A DNA stretch of 64,000 nucleotides from Blautia parvula (GCF_020215665.1 NZ_CP084061.1:4555001-4619000), one strand, 5' to 3'. Shown: positions 36,307-44,366, counted from the stretch's first letter. Program-made: numbers and translations. The notes: generated by a model from the letters alone, not told the origin.

Positions 36307-37749
36307 ATGAAATTGGATTTTGAATATGGTACGGGCACCATGGCGGCAGAACTGCCGGATGAACGGACAGATGTTTTTATTCCGGGTATAACAGTATCTG
36401 ATCCCCCATGTATCCCAAGAAATCAGCTGATAAACAAAACAAGAGAATCCATATTACATCCTGTGGGAATGCCGCCTCTGTCAGAATTGGCCGGTAAGGG
36501 CAGCAAAGTCACAATAACAATTCCGGATATCGTAAAAGGGGGATGTCAGCCAACCTCACACCGAAAACTGGCGGTTAAACTGATTCTTGAAGAGTTATAT
36601 AAGGCTGGGGTGGAGAAAAAGGATATCCTTTTGATATTTTCCAATGGACTGCATCCGCGGACCAGCAAAAGGGAAATGCAGCAGATCCTTGGTGATGAAT
36701 TATTTCATGAGTTTTTTCATTCTCATCAGATTATCAGTCATGACAGCGAAGATTATGAACATTTGGTGGATCTTGGCTGCACAGAGAGGGGAGACCGAGT
36801 CCTGATGAATAAGTATGTCTATGATTCTGATATAGCTGTTTTGATCGGACATACTCAGGGAAATCCTTATGGCGGTTACTCCGGTGGATATAAACACTGC
36901 GCAACGGGTATTACACACTGGAGGAGTATTGCGACACATCATATACCGGATGTGATGCACGGAAACGATTTTACTCCGGTCAATAACCATTCACTGATGA
37001 GAAAAAAATTTGATGAAATAGGCATGTACATGGAAAAATGTATGGGTAAGAAGTTTTTCTGTTGTGATGCTGTTCTGGATTCTATTTCCCGTCAGATAGA
37101 GATCAACAGTGGTTACGCAAAAGAAATGCAGCTTATTTCATGGCAGACAGCTGACAAGAGGACATATGTACCCTGGGCAGAAAAGAAATATGATGTAATG
37201 GTATTCGGCATGCCTCAGGATTTCCATTACGGGGATGGTATGGGGACGAATCCAATCCAGATGATGCAGGCTTTATCCGCTCAGGTCATCCGTCATAAGA
37301 GGGTGATGAGTGACAATTGTGTGATTATATGCTCTTCTATATGTAACGGTTATTTCCACGATGAGCGCTGGCCATACCTTCGGGAACTTTATGAAATGTT
37401 CCAGCATGATCATATGAATATACTGCCGGATATGGATAAGTACGGAGAGTATTTTGCTACAAATGAAGAATACATCAGAAAATACCGTTATGCCGGTGCG
37501 TTCCATCCTTATCATGGTTTTTCCATGATGAGCTGCGGCCATATCGCGGAGATGAATACCTCCGCCATATACATAGTCGGCGCACAGGAACCCGGAATAG
37601 CCAGAGGTATGGGATTAAAGACCAGGGCCACGTTCGAGGAGGCACTGGAGGATGCTATGAAGAAATATGTGGGAGGAAAGCCGAATATCCTGGCGCTGCC
37701 GCTGGCTTTTAAGAGGGCATCCGTACATCTGTGTATGAAAGAGGCATAA
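36307..37749 (+). CDS. LarA-family (DUF2088) nickel-pincer 2-hydroxyacid epimerase-like protein
   Basis: A 480-residue protein of the lactate racemase family. Equivalent residues to LarA's active site are visible: Asp74 (IPDIVK), His116 (SNGLHPR) and Lys196 (GGYSGGYKH), the lysine that would hold the nickel-pincer nucleotide. It is about 50 residues longer than LarA. Homologues racemise or epimerise various 2-hydroxy acids, including malate, 2-hydroxyglutarate and gluconate. No larB, larC or larE is in the window, so the cofactor would have to be made elsewhere. The gene begins two bases after the TIM-like stop with a GGGGGAGG site and is last in the operon. Confidence 0.85.
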   Translation: MKLDFEYGTGTMAAELPDERTDVFIPGITVSDPPCIPRNQLINKTRESILHPVGMPPLSELAGKGSKVTITIPDIVKGGCQPTSHRKLAVKLILEELYKAGVEKKDILLIFSNGLHPRTSKREMQQILGDELFHEFFHSHQIISHDSEDYEHLVDLGCTERGDRVLMNKYVYDSDIAVLIGHTQGNPYGGYSGGYKHCATGITHWRSIATHHIPDVMHGNDFTPVNNHSLMRKKFDEIGMYMEKCMGKKFFCCDAVLDSISRQIEINSGYAKEMQLISWQTADKRTYVPWAEKKYDVMVFGMPQDFHYGDGMGTNPIQMMQALSAQVIRHKRVMSDNCVIICSSICNGYFHDERWPYLRELYEMFQHDHMNILPDMDKYGEYFATNEEYIRKYRYAGAFHPYHGFSMMSCGHIAEMNTSAIYIVGAQEPGIARGMGLKTRATFEEALEDAMKKYVGGKPNILALPLAFKRASVHLCMKEA

Positions 37750-37784
37750 AAGGAAATGCAGGAAATATATCTGTGAATAGCTGT

Positions 37785-37815
37785 AGGCGGAGAACGAGAA
37801 TGTCTCCGCCTTTTT
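37785..37815 (+). terminator. Terminator of the 26.2-37.7 kb operon
   Basis: Nine-base perfect stem (AGGCGGAGA at 37785-37793 with TCTCCGCCT at 37803-37811), nine-base loop, then TTTTT. It closes the importer/sugar-enzyme operon. Confidence 0.88.
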
Positions 37816-37862
37816 GACAATATTCTTTCCATATTCCGTACAAAATGCTGGTATAAAGAAGT

Positions 37863-37892
37863 TTGACACTTGATAAGCTTATGTGTTAAGAT
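37863..37892 (+). promoter_or_regulatory. Promoter of the cobalamin-riboswitch operon
   Basis: Perfect TTGACA (37863-37868), 18-base spacer, TAAGAT (37887-37892). Predicted transcript start near 37899, just ahead of the riboswitch. Confidence 0.6.
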
Positions 37893-37929
37893 TGATTTAA
37901 CTAAAGCGGCCTAAAAGCTGAATATTGGG

Positions 37930-38050
37930 CGTAAAATAAAAAGACAGAATCTGTCATTAGGGGAATCAGGTGTAAATCCTGAGCGATGTGGTCACTGTAT
38001 GTGGGATGCAAATCTCATGAGCCAGAATACCTGGTGCCGGATGGAATGAA
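37930..38050 (+). ncRNA. Cobalamin (B12) riboswitch
   Basis: The B12-element consensus is visible: GGGGAATCAGGTGTAAATCC at about 37960-37980, the GGTCACTGTA segment at about 37990, and the conserved 3' core GAGCCAGAATACCTG at about 38018-38033. These form the adenosylcobalamin-binding fold. The boundaries are approximate. An intrinsic terminator at 38107-38141 lies between this and the first gene, so the switch probably acts by stopping transcription when B12 is plentiful. The controlled genes are DUF4430 and an ECF S component, consistent with B12 uptake. Confidence 0.9.
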
Positions 38051-38106
38051 GCTTCCGAACAAAGCCATGCATTCCGGATTCTCTATAGATTCATATATTG
38101 ATTCGG

Positions 38107-38141
38107 AAACAGACCGGCGGACGGAAGCGGGTCTGTTTTTT
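38107..38141 (+). terminator. Riboswitch-controlled terminator
   Basis: Stem 38107-38115 with 38130-38138 (GGGTCTG/CAGACC core), loop of 14 bases, T tract 38136-38141. It is the likely expression platform of the cobalamin riboswitch, 24 bases before the DUF4430 start. Confidence 0.8.
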
Positions 38142-38164
38142 ACGTGCGAAGGAAGGAGAACAAC

Positions 38165-38566
38165 ATGAAAAAGAACAACAGCAAAAAAGTAATCATAGGA
38201 GCCATAGCGCTGGTCGTCGTATGCGCAGTCCTGCTCCTGGTTTACAAAAATTTCATGCCGAAAGGAGCGGAGGGTGACAAAACCGTCACAGTAAAAGTAG
38301 TACACGGAGACGGCAGTGAGAAGGAGTTCAGTTATGCGACTGACGAGGCATATCTTGGAGCGGTGATCCAGGCTGAGAATCTGGTGGAAGGTGAGGAAGG
38401 CCAGTACGGGCTTTTCATGACATCTGTGGACGGTGAGAAAGCAGACGATTCCAAACAGCAGTGGTGGTGCCTGACAAAGGGCGGAGAACAGGTGAATACA
38501 TCAGCGGACCAGACGCCTATAGAGGACGGGGATACTTTTGAACTGACCCTGACTGAGGGGTATTGA
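38165..38566 (+). CDS. DUF4430 (transcobalamin-like) membrane-anchored protein
   Basis: A 133-residue protein with a lysine-rich start, one membrane anchor (about residues 9-27) and an extracellular DUF4430 domain (about 38-133) with the hallmark WWCLTKGGEQVNTSADQTPI and EDGDTFELTLTEGY segments. DUF4430 corresponds to the beta domain of transcobalamin/intrinsic factor. Behind a B12 riboswitch and before an ECF S component, it most likely captures cobalamin at the surface and hands it to the transporter. The ATG at 38165 has an AAGGAGAAC site. No alpha domain is present. Confidence 0.85.
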   Translation: MKKNNSKKVIIGAIALVVVCAVLLLVYKNFMPKGAEGDKTVTVKVVHGDGSEKEFSYATDEAYLGAVIQAENLVEGEEGQYGLFMTSVDGEKADDSKQQWWCLTKGGEQVNTSADQTPIEDGDTFELTLTEGY

Positions 38567-38587
38567 TTGAAAGGATGCGAAATACCA

Positions 38588-39106
38588 ATGAAAACAAGGT
38601 CTCTTGTTATTATGGCAATGCTGACAGCCATTTTGTTTCTGGGACAGGTGTGTATGGCTTTTCTTCCCAATATTGAAGTGGTGACATTGCTGGTGATTCT
38701 GTATACACAGGTGTACAAAAAGAAGGTTTTCTTTATTATCTACGCGTTTGCCCTGCTGGAAGGCGTCTTCTACGGGTTCGGGATCTGGTGGTTCAACTAT
38801 CTGTATGTGTGGAGCATTCTCGCATTGATCGTACTTGTAGTTAAGAGTGAATCGCCGTTGGTCTGGAGTATAATCGCCGGCGCCTATGGGCTGGCCTTTG
38901 GATTTCTGTGTGCGCTGCCGTATTTTGTATCAGGCGGTGTGGGCGGCGGTCTGGCCTATTGGATCTCAGGGCTGCATTTCGATGTGCTGCACTGCATCGG
39001 CAATGTGGTTGTCTGTCTGGTCTTATATAAGCCGATGTATTATATTTTGAAAAAGCTTGAAAATGTACAGCAGGTGCATGTGCCTTCAAGCCCGCAAATA
39101 AGATAA
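38588..39106 (+). CDS. ECF transporter S component, probably for cobalamin
   Basis: A 172-residue integral membrane protein with about five to six hydrophobic helices, basic start (MKTRSLVIMAML), FLPNIEVVTLLVILYTQVYKKK near residue 25 and a glycine-rich ALPYFVSGGVGGG loop. The pattern fits ECF S components of the CbrT-like group. No EcfA, EcfA' or EcfT gene is beside it, so it must use a shared energising module (group II ECF). Cobalamin specificity is inferred from the riboswitch and DUF4430 neighbour. It starts 21 bases after the DUF4430 stop; the ribosome site AAAGGA is somewhat far. Confidence 0.85.
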   Translation: MKTRSLVIMAMLTAILFLGQVCMAFLPNIEVVTLLVILYTQVYKKKVFFIIYAFALLEGVFYGFGIWWFNYLYVWSILALIVLVVKSESPLVWSIIAGAYGLAFGFLCALPYFVSGGVGGGLAYWISGLHFDVLHCIGNVVVCLVLYKPMYYILKKLENVQQVHVPSSPQIR

Positions 39107-39136
39107 AAGTAATGAAACAGCAGAAGAATATGAAAG

Positions 39137-39182
39137 CCCTCCTCTGCGGATACTAAAGAAGTCAGGTATCTGCAAAGGAGGG
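39137..39182 (+). promoter_or_regulatory. Hairpin covering the ribosome site of the amidohydrolase gene
   Basis: Arms 39137-39153 and 39166-39182 pair over 17 bases with one G-T pair and one mismatch; the loop is 12 bases. The 3' arm contains the AAAGGAGGG ribosome site of the gene at 39189, which would be masked when folded. Only AATTTT follows, so it is a weak terminator at best. It may end the ECF operon, control translation, or both. Confidence 0.6.
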
Positions 39183-39188
39183 AATTTT

Positions 39189-40418
39189 ATGCTGATAATT
39201 AATGGGAAAATATTTACCATGACCGGAAAACCGGTAGACTGCGGATATATAAGAACAGAGGGCAAGGTGATCACAGAGGTGGGAACCATGTCCTCACTGG
39301 ATAAAAGGCAGAAGGGGGAAGAGGTTCTGGATGTGGATGGTGCCTGGGTGCTGCCGGGGCTGATCGAGGCACATGCCCATATCGGAATCTCTGAGGAAAA
39401 ATGGGGTGCCATCGGGGATGACTGCAATGAACTGACAAACCCGGTGACGCCGGCACTGCGGGCGATTGATGCCGTTAATGCCATGGACCCGGCATTTCAT
39501 GATGCGATCAAGGCAGGGATCACCTCTGTGATGACCGGGCCCGGAAGCTCCAATGTAGTGGGCGGCCAGTTTGTGTTTATGAAGACCCAGGGCAGATGTG
39601 TGGACAATATGGCGATACTGAACCCGGCAGCCATGAAAGCAGCACTGGGGGAAAATCCAAAAACTACTTACGGGGAGCAGGGAAATTGCCCGGCTACCAG
39701 AATGGGGGAGGCAGCCCTTCTGCGCAGAACACTTTTGGAGGCAGTGCAATACCAGAAGGACAAGGAACGGGGCCGGCTTGACAGGGAGGACTTTGAGAAG
39801 GAACCGTGGATGCCTGTGCTCCAGCGTGTGATCCCTATGAAGGTCCATGCGCACAGGGCGGACGACATACTGACCGCCATCCGCATTGCAAAGGAATTTA
39901 ATATAGATATAACCATAGACCACGGCACAGAGGCACATCTGATCGTGGATGAGGTAAAGGCATCCGGGTTCCCGGTGATCGTGGGCACGGATTTAACCTC
40001 GCGCTCCAAACTGGAAGTGCAGAATATGAATTTCAAGACCAATAAGATCCTGGCAGAGGCAGGGGTGCTCATTGCAGTGACCACAGACCACCCTGTGGCG
40101 CTGATCCAATATCTGCCCCTGTGTGCCGGGCTGGCGGTGAAGGAGGGGCTTCCCATGGAGGAAGGGCTGAAGGCCATTACCATCAATCCCGCCAAAATAT
40201 GCCGCGTAGAGCAGCGTGTGGGAAGTCTGGAGGCCGGAAAAGACGCAGATATTGCCATATTTACGGGAAATCCCATGGAGGTTTTTACGAAGACCCTTTA
40301 TACCATAATTGACGGTGAGATCATCTATAACGGCATGAAAGATGAGGAAAATTCTGAATTTGTACCGGGAGGCAGCCGAAAGGACGCACAAAAAACGGCG
40401 GCAGGAGAGAATGAGTAG
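39189..40418 (+). CDS. Amidohydrolase, imidazolonepropionase-like
   Basis: A 409-residue metal-dependent amidohydrolase. The N-terminal metal motif is EAHAHIG (near residue 60), later ligands are in KVHAHRADD (near 218) and DHGTEAHL (near 239), and the catalytic Asp is in TTDHP (near 299). The C-terminal GSLEAGKDADIAIFTGNP is the usual family ending of the small beta-sandwich. Such enzymes hydrolyse C-N bonds of cyclic or open amides; related proteins include imidazolonepropionase and prolidase-type enzymes. The substrate is not known. Its strong ribosome site lies in a hairpin. The next gene, 102 bases on, may be co-transcribed. Confidence 0.88.
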   Translation: MLIINGKIFTMTGKPVDCGYIRTEGKVITEVGTMSSLDKRQKGEEVLDVDGAWVLPGLIEAHAHIGISEEKWGAIGDDCNELTNPVTPALRAIDAVNAMDPAFHDAIKAGITSVMTGPGSSNVVGGQFVFMKTQGRCVDNMAILNPAAMKAALGENPKTTYGEQGNCPATRMGEAALLRRTLLEAVQYQKDKERGRLDREDFEKEPWMPVLQRVIPMKVHAHRADDILTAIRIAKEFNIDITIDHGTEAHLIVDEVKASGFPVIVGTDLTSRSKLEVQNMNFKTNKILAEAGVLIAVTTDHPVALIQYLPLCAGLAVKEGLPMEEGLKAITINPAKICRVEQRVGSLEAGKDADIAIFTGNPMEVFTKTLYTIIDGEIIYNGMKDEENSEFVPGGSRKDAQKTAAGENE

Positions 40419-40520
40419 AATTCTTTGAAATGCTGTGGTAAGATAAAGGTAACTATTCAGCAGGCAGTGCGGACTGCAGGTCCTTCCTGCAGAGCCGCAG
40501 GTACAAAGGAGGATGTAAGT

Positions 40521-41915
40521 GTGGCAAAATACAAATGTAGTGTATGCGGGTATATTTTTGAAGAGACAGAAAGTAAAAAGTTTGAGGACCTAAAACAGTG
40601 TCCTGTATGTAAACAGCCGGCTTCCGTATTTGTGCGTATAGAGGAGGAAGAGAAGGAGGCACCGGCGCCGGAAGAGCCGGGAACGGAAAATGCGCTTGAT
40701 TATCCGCCGGAGTATGTGCGCCGTGATCCCTCCTGCCGCTATATGGCAGAGATCCATCAGATGGCGGTCACAGGAAAGCCGATCATAGAGGCCATGGGCA
40801 CACAGATGAAAATGCCCAATTGGGATGACATCCTGATACTGGGTGCCCAGCTCAATCCGCCGCCTCTTATGGAGCACGACCCGGTCAGCACCACTACGGT
40901 GATAGGGAAACATGCTGAGAAACCAATGGTCCTGGACATGCCGGTCTACATATCACATATGTCATTCGGCGCTATGTCAAAGGAGATGAAGACAGCTCTT
41001 GCAAAGGGCAGTGCTATGGCAAAAACCGCCATGTGCAGCGGGGAGGGAGGAATCCTTCCGGAGGAAAAAGCGGCTGCGTACAAGTACATATTTGAATACG
41101 TCCCCAACCGTTACAGTGTTACACCTGAAAATCTTTCCACAGCGGATGCCATCGAAATTAAAATCGGGCAGGGTACAAAGCCGGGAATGGGCGGCCATTT
41201 GCCTGGAGAAAAGGTGACACCTGAGATTGCAGCCATCAGAAACAAACCCCTCGGACAGGATGTGATCAGTCCGTCCAAATTCCCCGATGTCAATACAAAA
41301 GAGGATTTAAAGGAACTGGTGGACCAGCTCAGAATGGCCTCCGGCGGGCGTCCCATAGGGATCAAGATCGCGGCAGGCAGGATCGAAAAGGATCTGGAAT
41401 ACTGTGTGTTTGCAGCGCCTGATTTTATTACCATTGACGGCAGGGGCGGTGCCACGGGAGCAAGCCCAAAACTGGTGCGGGATTCCACCAGCGTGCCGAC
41501 TATTTATGCGCTTCACAGAGCCAGAAAATATCTGGACAGCATAGGTGCGGAGATTGACCTTGTCATTACAGGCGGTCTGCGGGTGTCCTCGGATTTCGCA
41601 AAAGCTATTGCCATGGGTGCGGATGCCGTTGCTGTTGCATCTGCGGCTCTGATAGCGGCAGCCTGTCAGCAGTACCGTATCTGCGGCTCGGGCCAGTGTC
41701 CGGTAGGCGCGGCTACCCAGGACCCGGAACTCAGAAAGCGCCTGAAGGTGGACGCGGCAGCCAAAAGAACGGCGAACTTTTTAAACTGCAGCAGGGAAGA
41801 ACTGAAAACATTTGCCCGTATCACAGGGCATAAAGATGTCCATGAGATGAATGTGGATGACCTGTGCACGATTAACCGTGAGATATCAGAATTTACAGAC
41901 ATAGCACATGCATAA
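40521..41915 (+). CDS. Rubredoxin-fused FMN-binding glutamate synthase-like protein
   Basis: A 464-residue protein starting with GTG, placed by an AAAGGAGG site eight bases ahead. Residues 1-45 form a rubredoxin-like iron domain (CxxC pairs Cys6/Cys9 and Cys27/Cys30). The rest is the FMN-binding synthase domain of glutamate synthases: GGRPIGIKIAAG near 303, GRGGATGASP near 332, and an FeS-type CGSGQCPVGAATQDPELR near 390. It lacks the glutaminase domain of GltB, so it probably uses ammonia or acts as another FMN/FeS oxidoreductase, with the rubredoxin part feeding electrons. Confidence 0.9.
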   Translation: MAKYKCSVCGYIFEETESKKFEDLKQCPVCKQPASVFVRIEEEEKEAPAPEEPGTENALDYPPEYVRRDPSCRYMAEIHQMAVTGKPIIEAMGTQMKMPNWDDILILGAQLNPPPLMEHDPVSTTTVIGKHAEKPMVLDMPVYISHMSFGAMSKEMKTALAKGSAMAKTAMCSGEGGILPEEKAAAYKYIFEYVPNRYSVTPENLSTADAIEIKIGQGTKPGMGGHLPGEKVTPEIAAIRNKPLGQDVISPSKFPDVNTKEDLKELVDQLRMASGGRPIGIKIAAGRIEKDLEYCVFAAPDFITIDGRGGATGASPKLVRDSTSVPTIYALHRARKYLDSIGAEIDLVITGGLRVSSDFAKAIAMGADAVAVASAALIAAACQQYRICGSGQCPVGAATQDPELRKRLKVDAAAKRTANFLNCSREELKTFARITGHKDVHEMNVDDLCTINREISEFTDIAHA

Positions 41916-41925
41916 GCATAAAGAT

Positions 41926-41969
41926 ACCGCGGGGTATGCTCCATAACGGAGACTGCCCCGCGGTTTTTT
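41926..41969 (+). terminator. Terminator after the rubredoxin/GltS-like gene
   Basis: Nine-base GC-rich stem (ACCGCGGGG at 41926-41934 with CCCCGCGGT at 41956-41964) followed by six T. The T tract touches the stop codon of the convergent MATE gene. Confidence 0.9.
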
Positions 41970-43338
41970 AAACCTCTTCGCCCAGAAGTGAGCGGTAAAA
42001 TTTCTTCTGTTTTACAAAATAATAAATGATAAACAGCACAGCCGTCAATGCCCAGGAGATCGGATAACTCATAAGTATACTCTGGATGCCCGGAATATGC
42101 GGCACAACCGCAAAAATCCAGAAGATTCTCAGCAGACACACACCGCCGCAGGTCATGATCATCGGAATCAGTACATCCCCGATACCGCGGAGGGCACTGG
42201 ACAGGATCTCTATGAAGATGAACAGCACATAACTCGGGGCAATCACCTGGATGATCTTCATACCAACTTTGATAACCTCCGGGTCCTGGGTAAACATGCG
42301 GAAGATATAGCTGCCAAACAGCAGAAACAGGGCGCTTACCAGTATGGAAGCGATAAAGTCCATGAACAGGCAGACAAACACACTTCTCTTCATACGGGAA
42401 TATTTCCCGGCTCCGTAGTTCTGCCCCACGAAGGTGGTGATGGCGATGGAAAAGGCGCCGGATATCATCCAGTAGATCGCGTCCATTTTGCCAAATGCCG
42501 TGTAGGCTGCCATGGTGTCGGTTCCCAGGTTGTTCAGAGAGGTCTGTATGATAATATTTGAAATATTATACATGACAGACTGGATTCCGGCAGGAAGCCC
42601 GATGGTGACAATGGATTTGAGCAGGAATCTGTGGAAACGGATATTCTTTGCCTCCAGCAGATACATTTCCCCCGGCTGCATCAGGGCGCGCACCACAAGG
42701 ATGGCACTTACGGCCTGGGCGATCAGCGTGGCGATGGCCGCTCCCTCAACCCCCAGATCCAATCCCACTACCAGCAGGATGTCCAGAAATATATTGATAA
42801 AGCAGCACACGATCAGATAGTACAGGGGGCGTTTGGAATCGCCCACTGCCCTCAGGATCGCAGACCCCACATTGTAAATAAATACAAAGACAATGCCGCC
42901 GAAATAAATGCGCAGATAAGACGCGGAACCTGCCATTACATTTTCCGGTGTGTGCATCAGCCGCAGCATGAAGGGGGTAAGGATCAGTCCCAGCACAGTG
43001 ATGATGATACTTCCCACAATGGACAGGGCGGCCGCTGTGTGGAGCGTGGCGTTTAAGTCCTTTTTATTTCTGGCACCGTAATATCTGGCAATGATGACCG
43101 TGGCACCGGAGGAAAGACCTACGAAAAAGCCCACGACCAGGTTGATAAGCTGCCCGGAAGAACCGCCCACGCAGGCCAGAGCCTCTTTGCCCACGAACCG
43201 GCCTACCACAATGGCATCCGCTGTGTTATAAAGCTGCTGGAACAATGTGCCCAGCATAATGGGAAAGAAAAACAAGAGAATCTGTTTCCAGATGACTCCC
43301 TCGGTGATCTGATTTTGACCCGTTTGTTTTGTATCCAT
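41968..43338 (-). CDS. MATE-family efflux transporter
   Basis: A 456-residue protein with about twelve membrane helices in the MATE two-bundle arrangement. Recognisable segments: FFFPIMLGTLFQQLYNTADAIVVG (helix 1) and VGQNYGAGKYSRMKRS in the second bundle. MATE carriers expel drugs, toxic cations or metabolites using sodium or proton gradients. It has an AGGGGG ribosome site and its own minus-strand promoter with a palindromic operator just downstream of the start site (43409-43429), so it is probably repressed until a ligand appears. The regulator is not next to it. Confidence 0.92.
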   Translation of the reverse strand: MDTKQTGQNQITEGVIWKQILLFFFPIMLGTLFQQLYNTADAIVVGRFVGKEALACVGGSSGQLINLVVGFFVGLSSGATVIIARYYGARNKKDLNATLHTAAALSIVGSIIITVLGLILTPFMLRLMHTPENVMAGSASYLRIYFGGIVFVFIYNVGSAILRAVGDSKRPLYYLIVCCFINIFLDILLVVGLDLGVEGAAIATLIAQAVSAILVVRALMQPGEMYLLEAKNIRFHRFLLKSIVTIGLPAGIQSVMYNISNIIIQTSLNNLGTDTMAAYTAFGKMDAIYWMISGAFSIAITTFVGQNYGAGKYSRMKRSVFVCLFMDFIASILVSALFLLFGSYIFRMFTQDPEVIKVGMKIIQVIAPSYVLFIFIEILSSALRGIGDVLIPMIMTCGGVCLLRIFWIFAVVPHIPGIQSILMSYPISWALTAVLFIIYYFVKQKKFYRSLLGEEV

Positions 43339-43408
43339 GATGTTTTCCCCCTGTTTATAACGTGAAAATTCATGCAGAAAGCATGTTTACTTATATCGAA
43401 AAAAAGCA

Positions 43409-43429
43409 CATAAGGTATCATACCTTATG
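43409..43429. promoter_or_regulatory. Palindromic operator of the MATE gene
   Basis: Perfect arms CATAAGGTA (43409-43417) and TACCTTATG (43421-43429) around TCA. It sits immediately downstream of the predicted MATE transcript start (about 43434, minus strand), an ideal place for a repressor of the TetR or MarR kind. Confidence 0.6.
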
Positions 43430-43440
43430 CCCTATATACA

Positions 43441-43469
43441 TATATAACACAGTTTTTCGGGAAAGTCGA
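43441..43469 (-). promoter_or_regulatory. Promoter of the MATE gene
   Basis: Minus-strand TCGACT (43469-43464), 17-base spacer, TATATA (43446-43441). Both boxes are imperfect, but spacing and position before the palindrome support the call. Confidence 0.5.
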
Positions 43470-43484
43470 TAAGAGAAAATGAAT

Positions 43485-43517
43485 TTACTGTGAACAGTAA
43501 TCATTTTGTGGTATGAT
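43485..43517 (+). promoter_or_regulatory. Extended -10 promoter with palindrome for the DapF-like gene
   Basis: TGGTATGAT (43509-43517) is an extended -10 element. In the -35 region there is no consensus box but a perfect palindrome TTACTGTGAACAGTAA (43485-43500), a likely binding site for an activator or repressor. Confidence 0.55.
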
Positions 43518-43559
43518 AGAGGCAGAAAAATTATGTTTGGGGTAAGACTGGAGGAACTT

Positions 43560-44366
43560 ATGAAGGTAAAGATACGTGTAGCGGACCCGGCAGGGAATAT
43601 CACAATTTTTGTCATGACACCACTGGAAAGGAGTCAGTACGCGGAGGCAGCCAATCAGCTTCTGGAGCAGAAGAAATATAAGGCGGAGCAGGTTGGATTT
43701 GTGGAGGAAAAGGAGGACGGAACCCTGCATATGCAGATGATGGGCGGCGAGTTCTGTGGTAATGCCACAAGAAGTTTCGGATATCTGAAGAGTCTCATGG
43801 ACGAGAAACATCCGGCGCTTGTGCAGGTGGATGTGAGCGGTTCGGAATCCCCCCTGGATGTTGAGGTGGACCTTGAATCCGGAACCAGCCGCACAACCAT
43901 GCCGCTGCCGCGAAAGATCGTAAATCTTTCCGTGCCCGGCCAGGGAACCTGTCCCATGGTCTGCTTTGACGGCATCAGCCATATGATCGTGAAGGGACCG
44001 AGAAGGAGTGATGCCTTCGTACAGGAAGTGCTGAAGGCAGCCAGGGCATGTGAGACATGCGATGCATACGGCATCATGTTCCTGGAACCCAGCGGTGACG
44101 GCATGGAGAAATGCTACCGGATGACGCCTGTGGTATATGTGGTGGAGACAGATTCCCTTGTGTGGGAATCCAGCTGCGGCAGCGGAAGTATGGCCTGCGC
44201 GGTGTACCTGGCGGACAGAAAAGCAGACGGCACTTATGTGTATGTACTGAGACAGCCGGATGGTCAGATCGAAGCAACGGTGATCCGCCGGGAAGGAAAA
44301 ACGGTACAGTGCAAAATGGGCGGAAAAGTCACGATTTCCGGCGAACTGGAAGCAGAAATCCTGTGA
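43560..44366 (+). CDS. DapF-like amino acid racemase/epimerase
   Basis: A 268-residue protein of the diaminopimelate-epimerase fold, which works without PLP through two cysteines. Both are present: Cys66 in GGEFCGNAT and Cys206 in SSCGSGSMA. The GGEFCGNAT form (instead of the CGNG/RC of true DapF) is seen in racemases such as the histidine racemase CntK of staphylopine synthesis, so a racemase of histidine or another amino acid is more likely than lysine biosynthesis. The start at 43560 follows TGGAGGA; the frame is open further upstream. The regulated promoter and the following gene suggest a specialised role. Confidence 0.85.
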   Translation: MKVKIRVADPAGNITIFVMTPLERSQYAEAANQLLEQKKYKAEQVGFVEEKEDGTLHMQMMGGEFCGNATRSFGYLKSLMDEKHPALVQVDVSGSESPLDVEVDLESGTSRTTMPLPRKIVNLSVPGQGTCPMVCFDGISHMIVKGPRRSDAFVQEVLKAARACETCDAYGIMFLEPSGDGMEKCYRMTPVVYVVETDSLVWESSCGSGSMACAVYLADRKADGTYVYVLRQPDGQIEATVIRREGKTVQCKMGGKVTISGELEAEIL

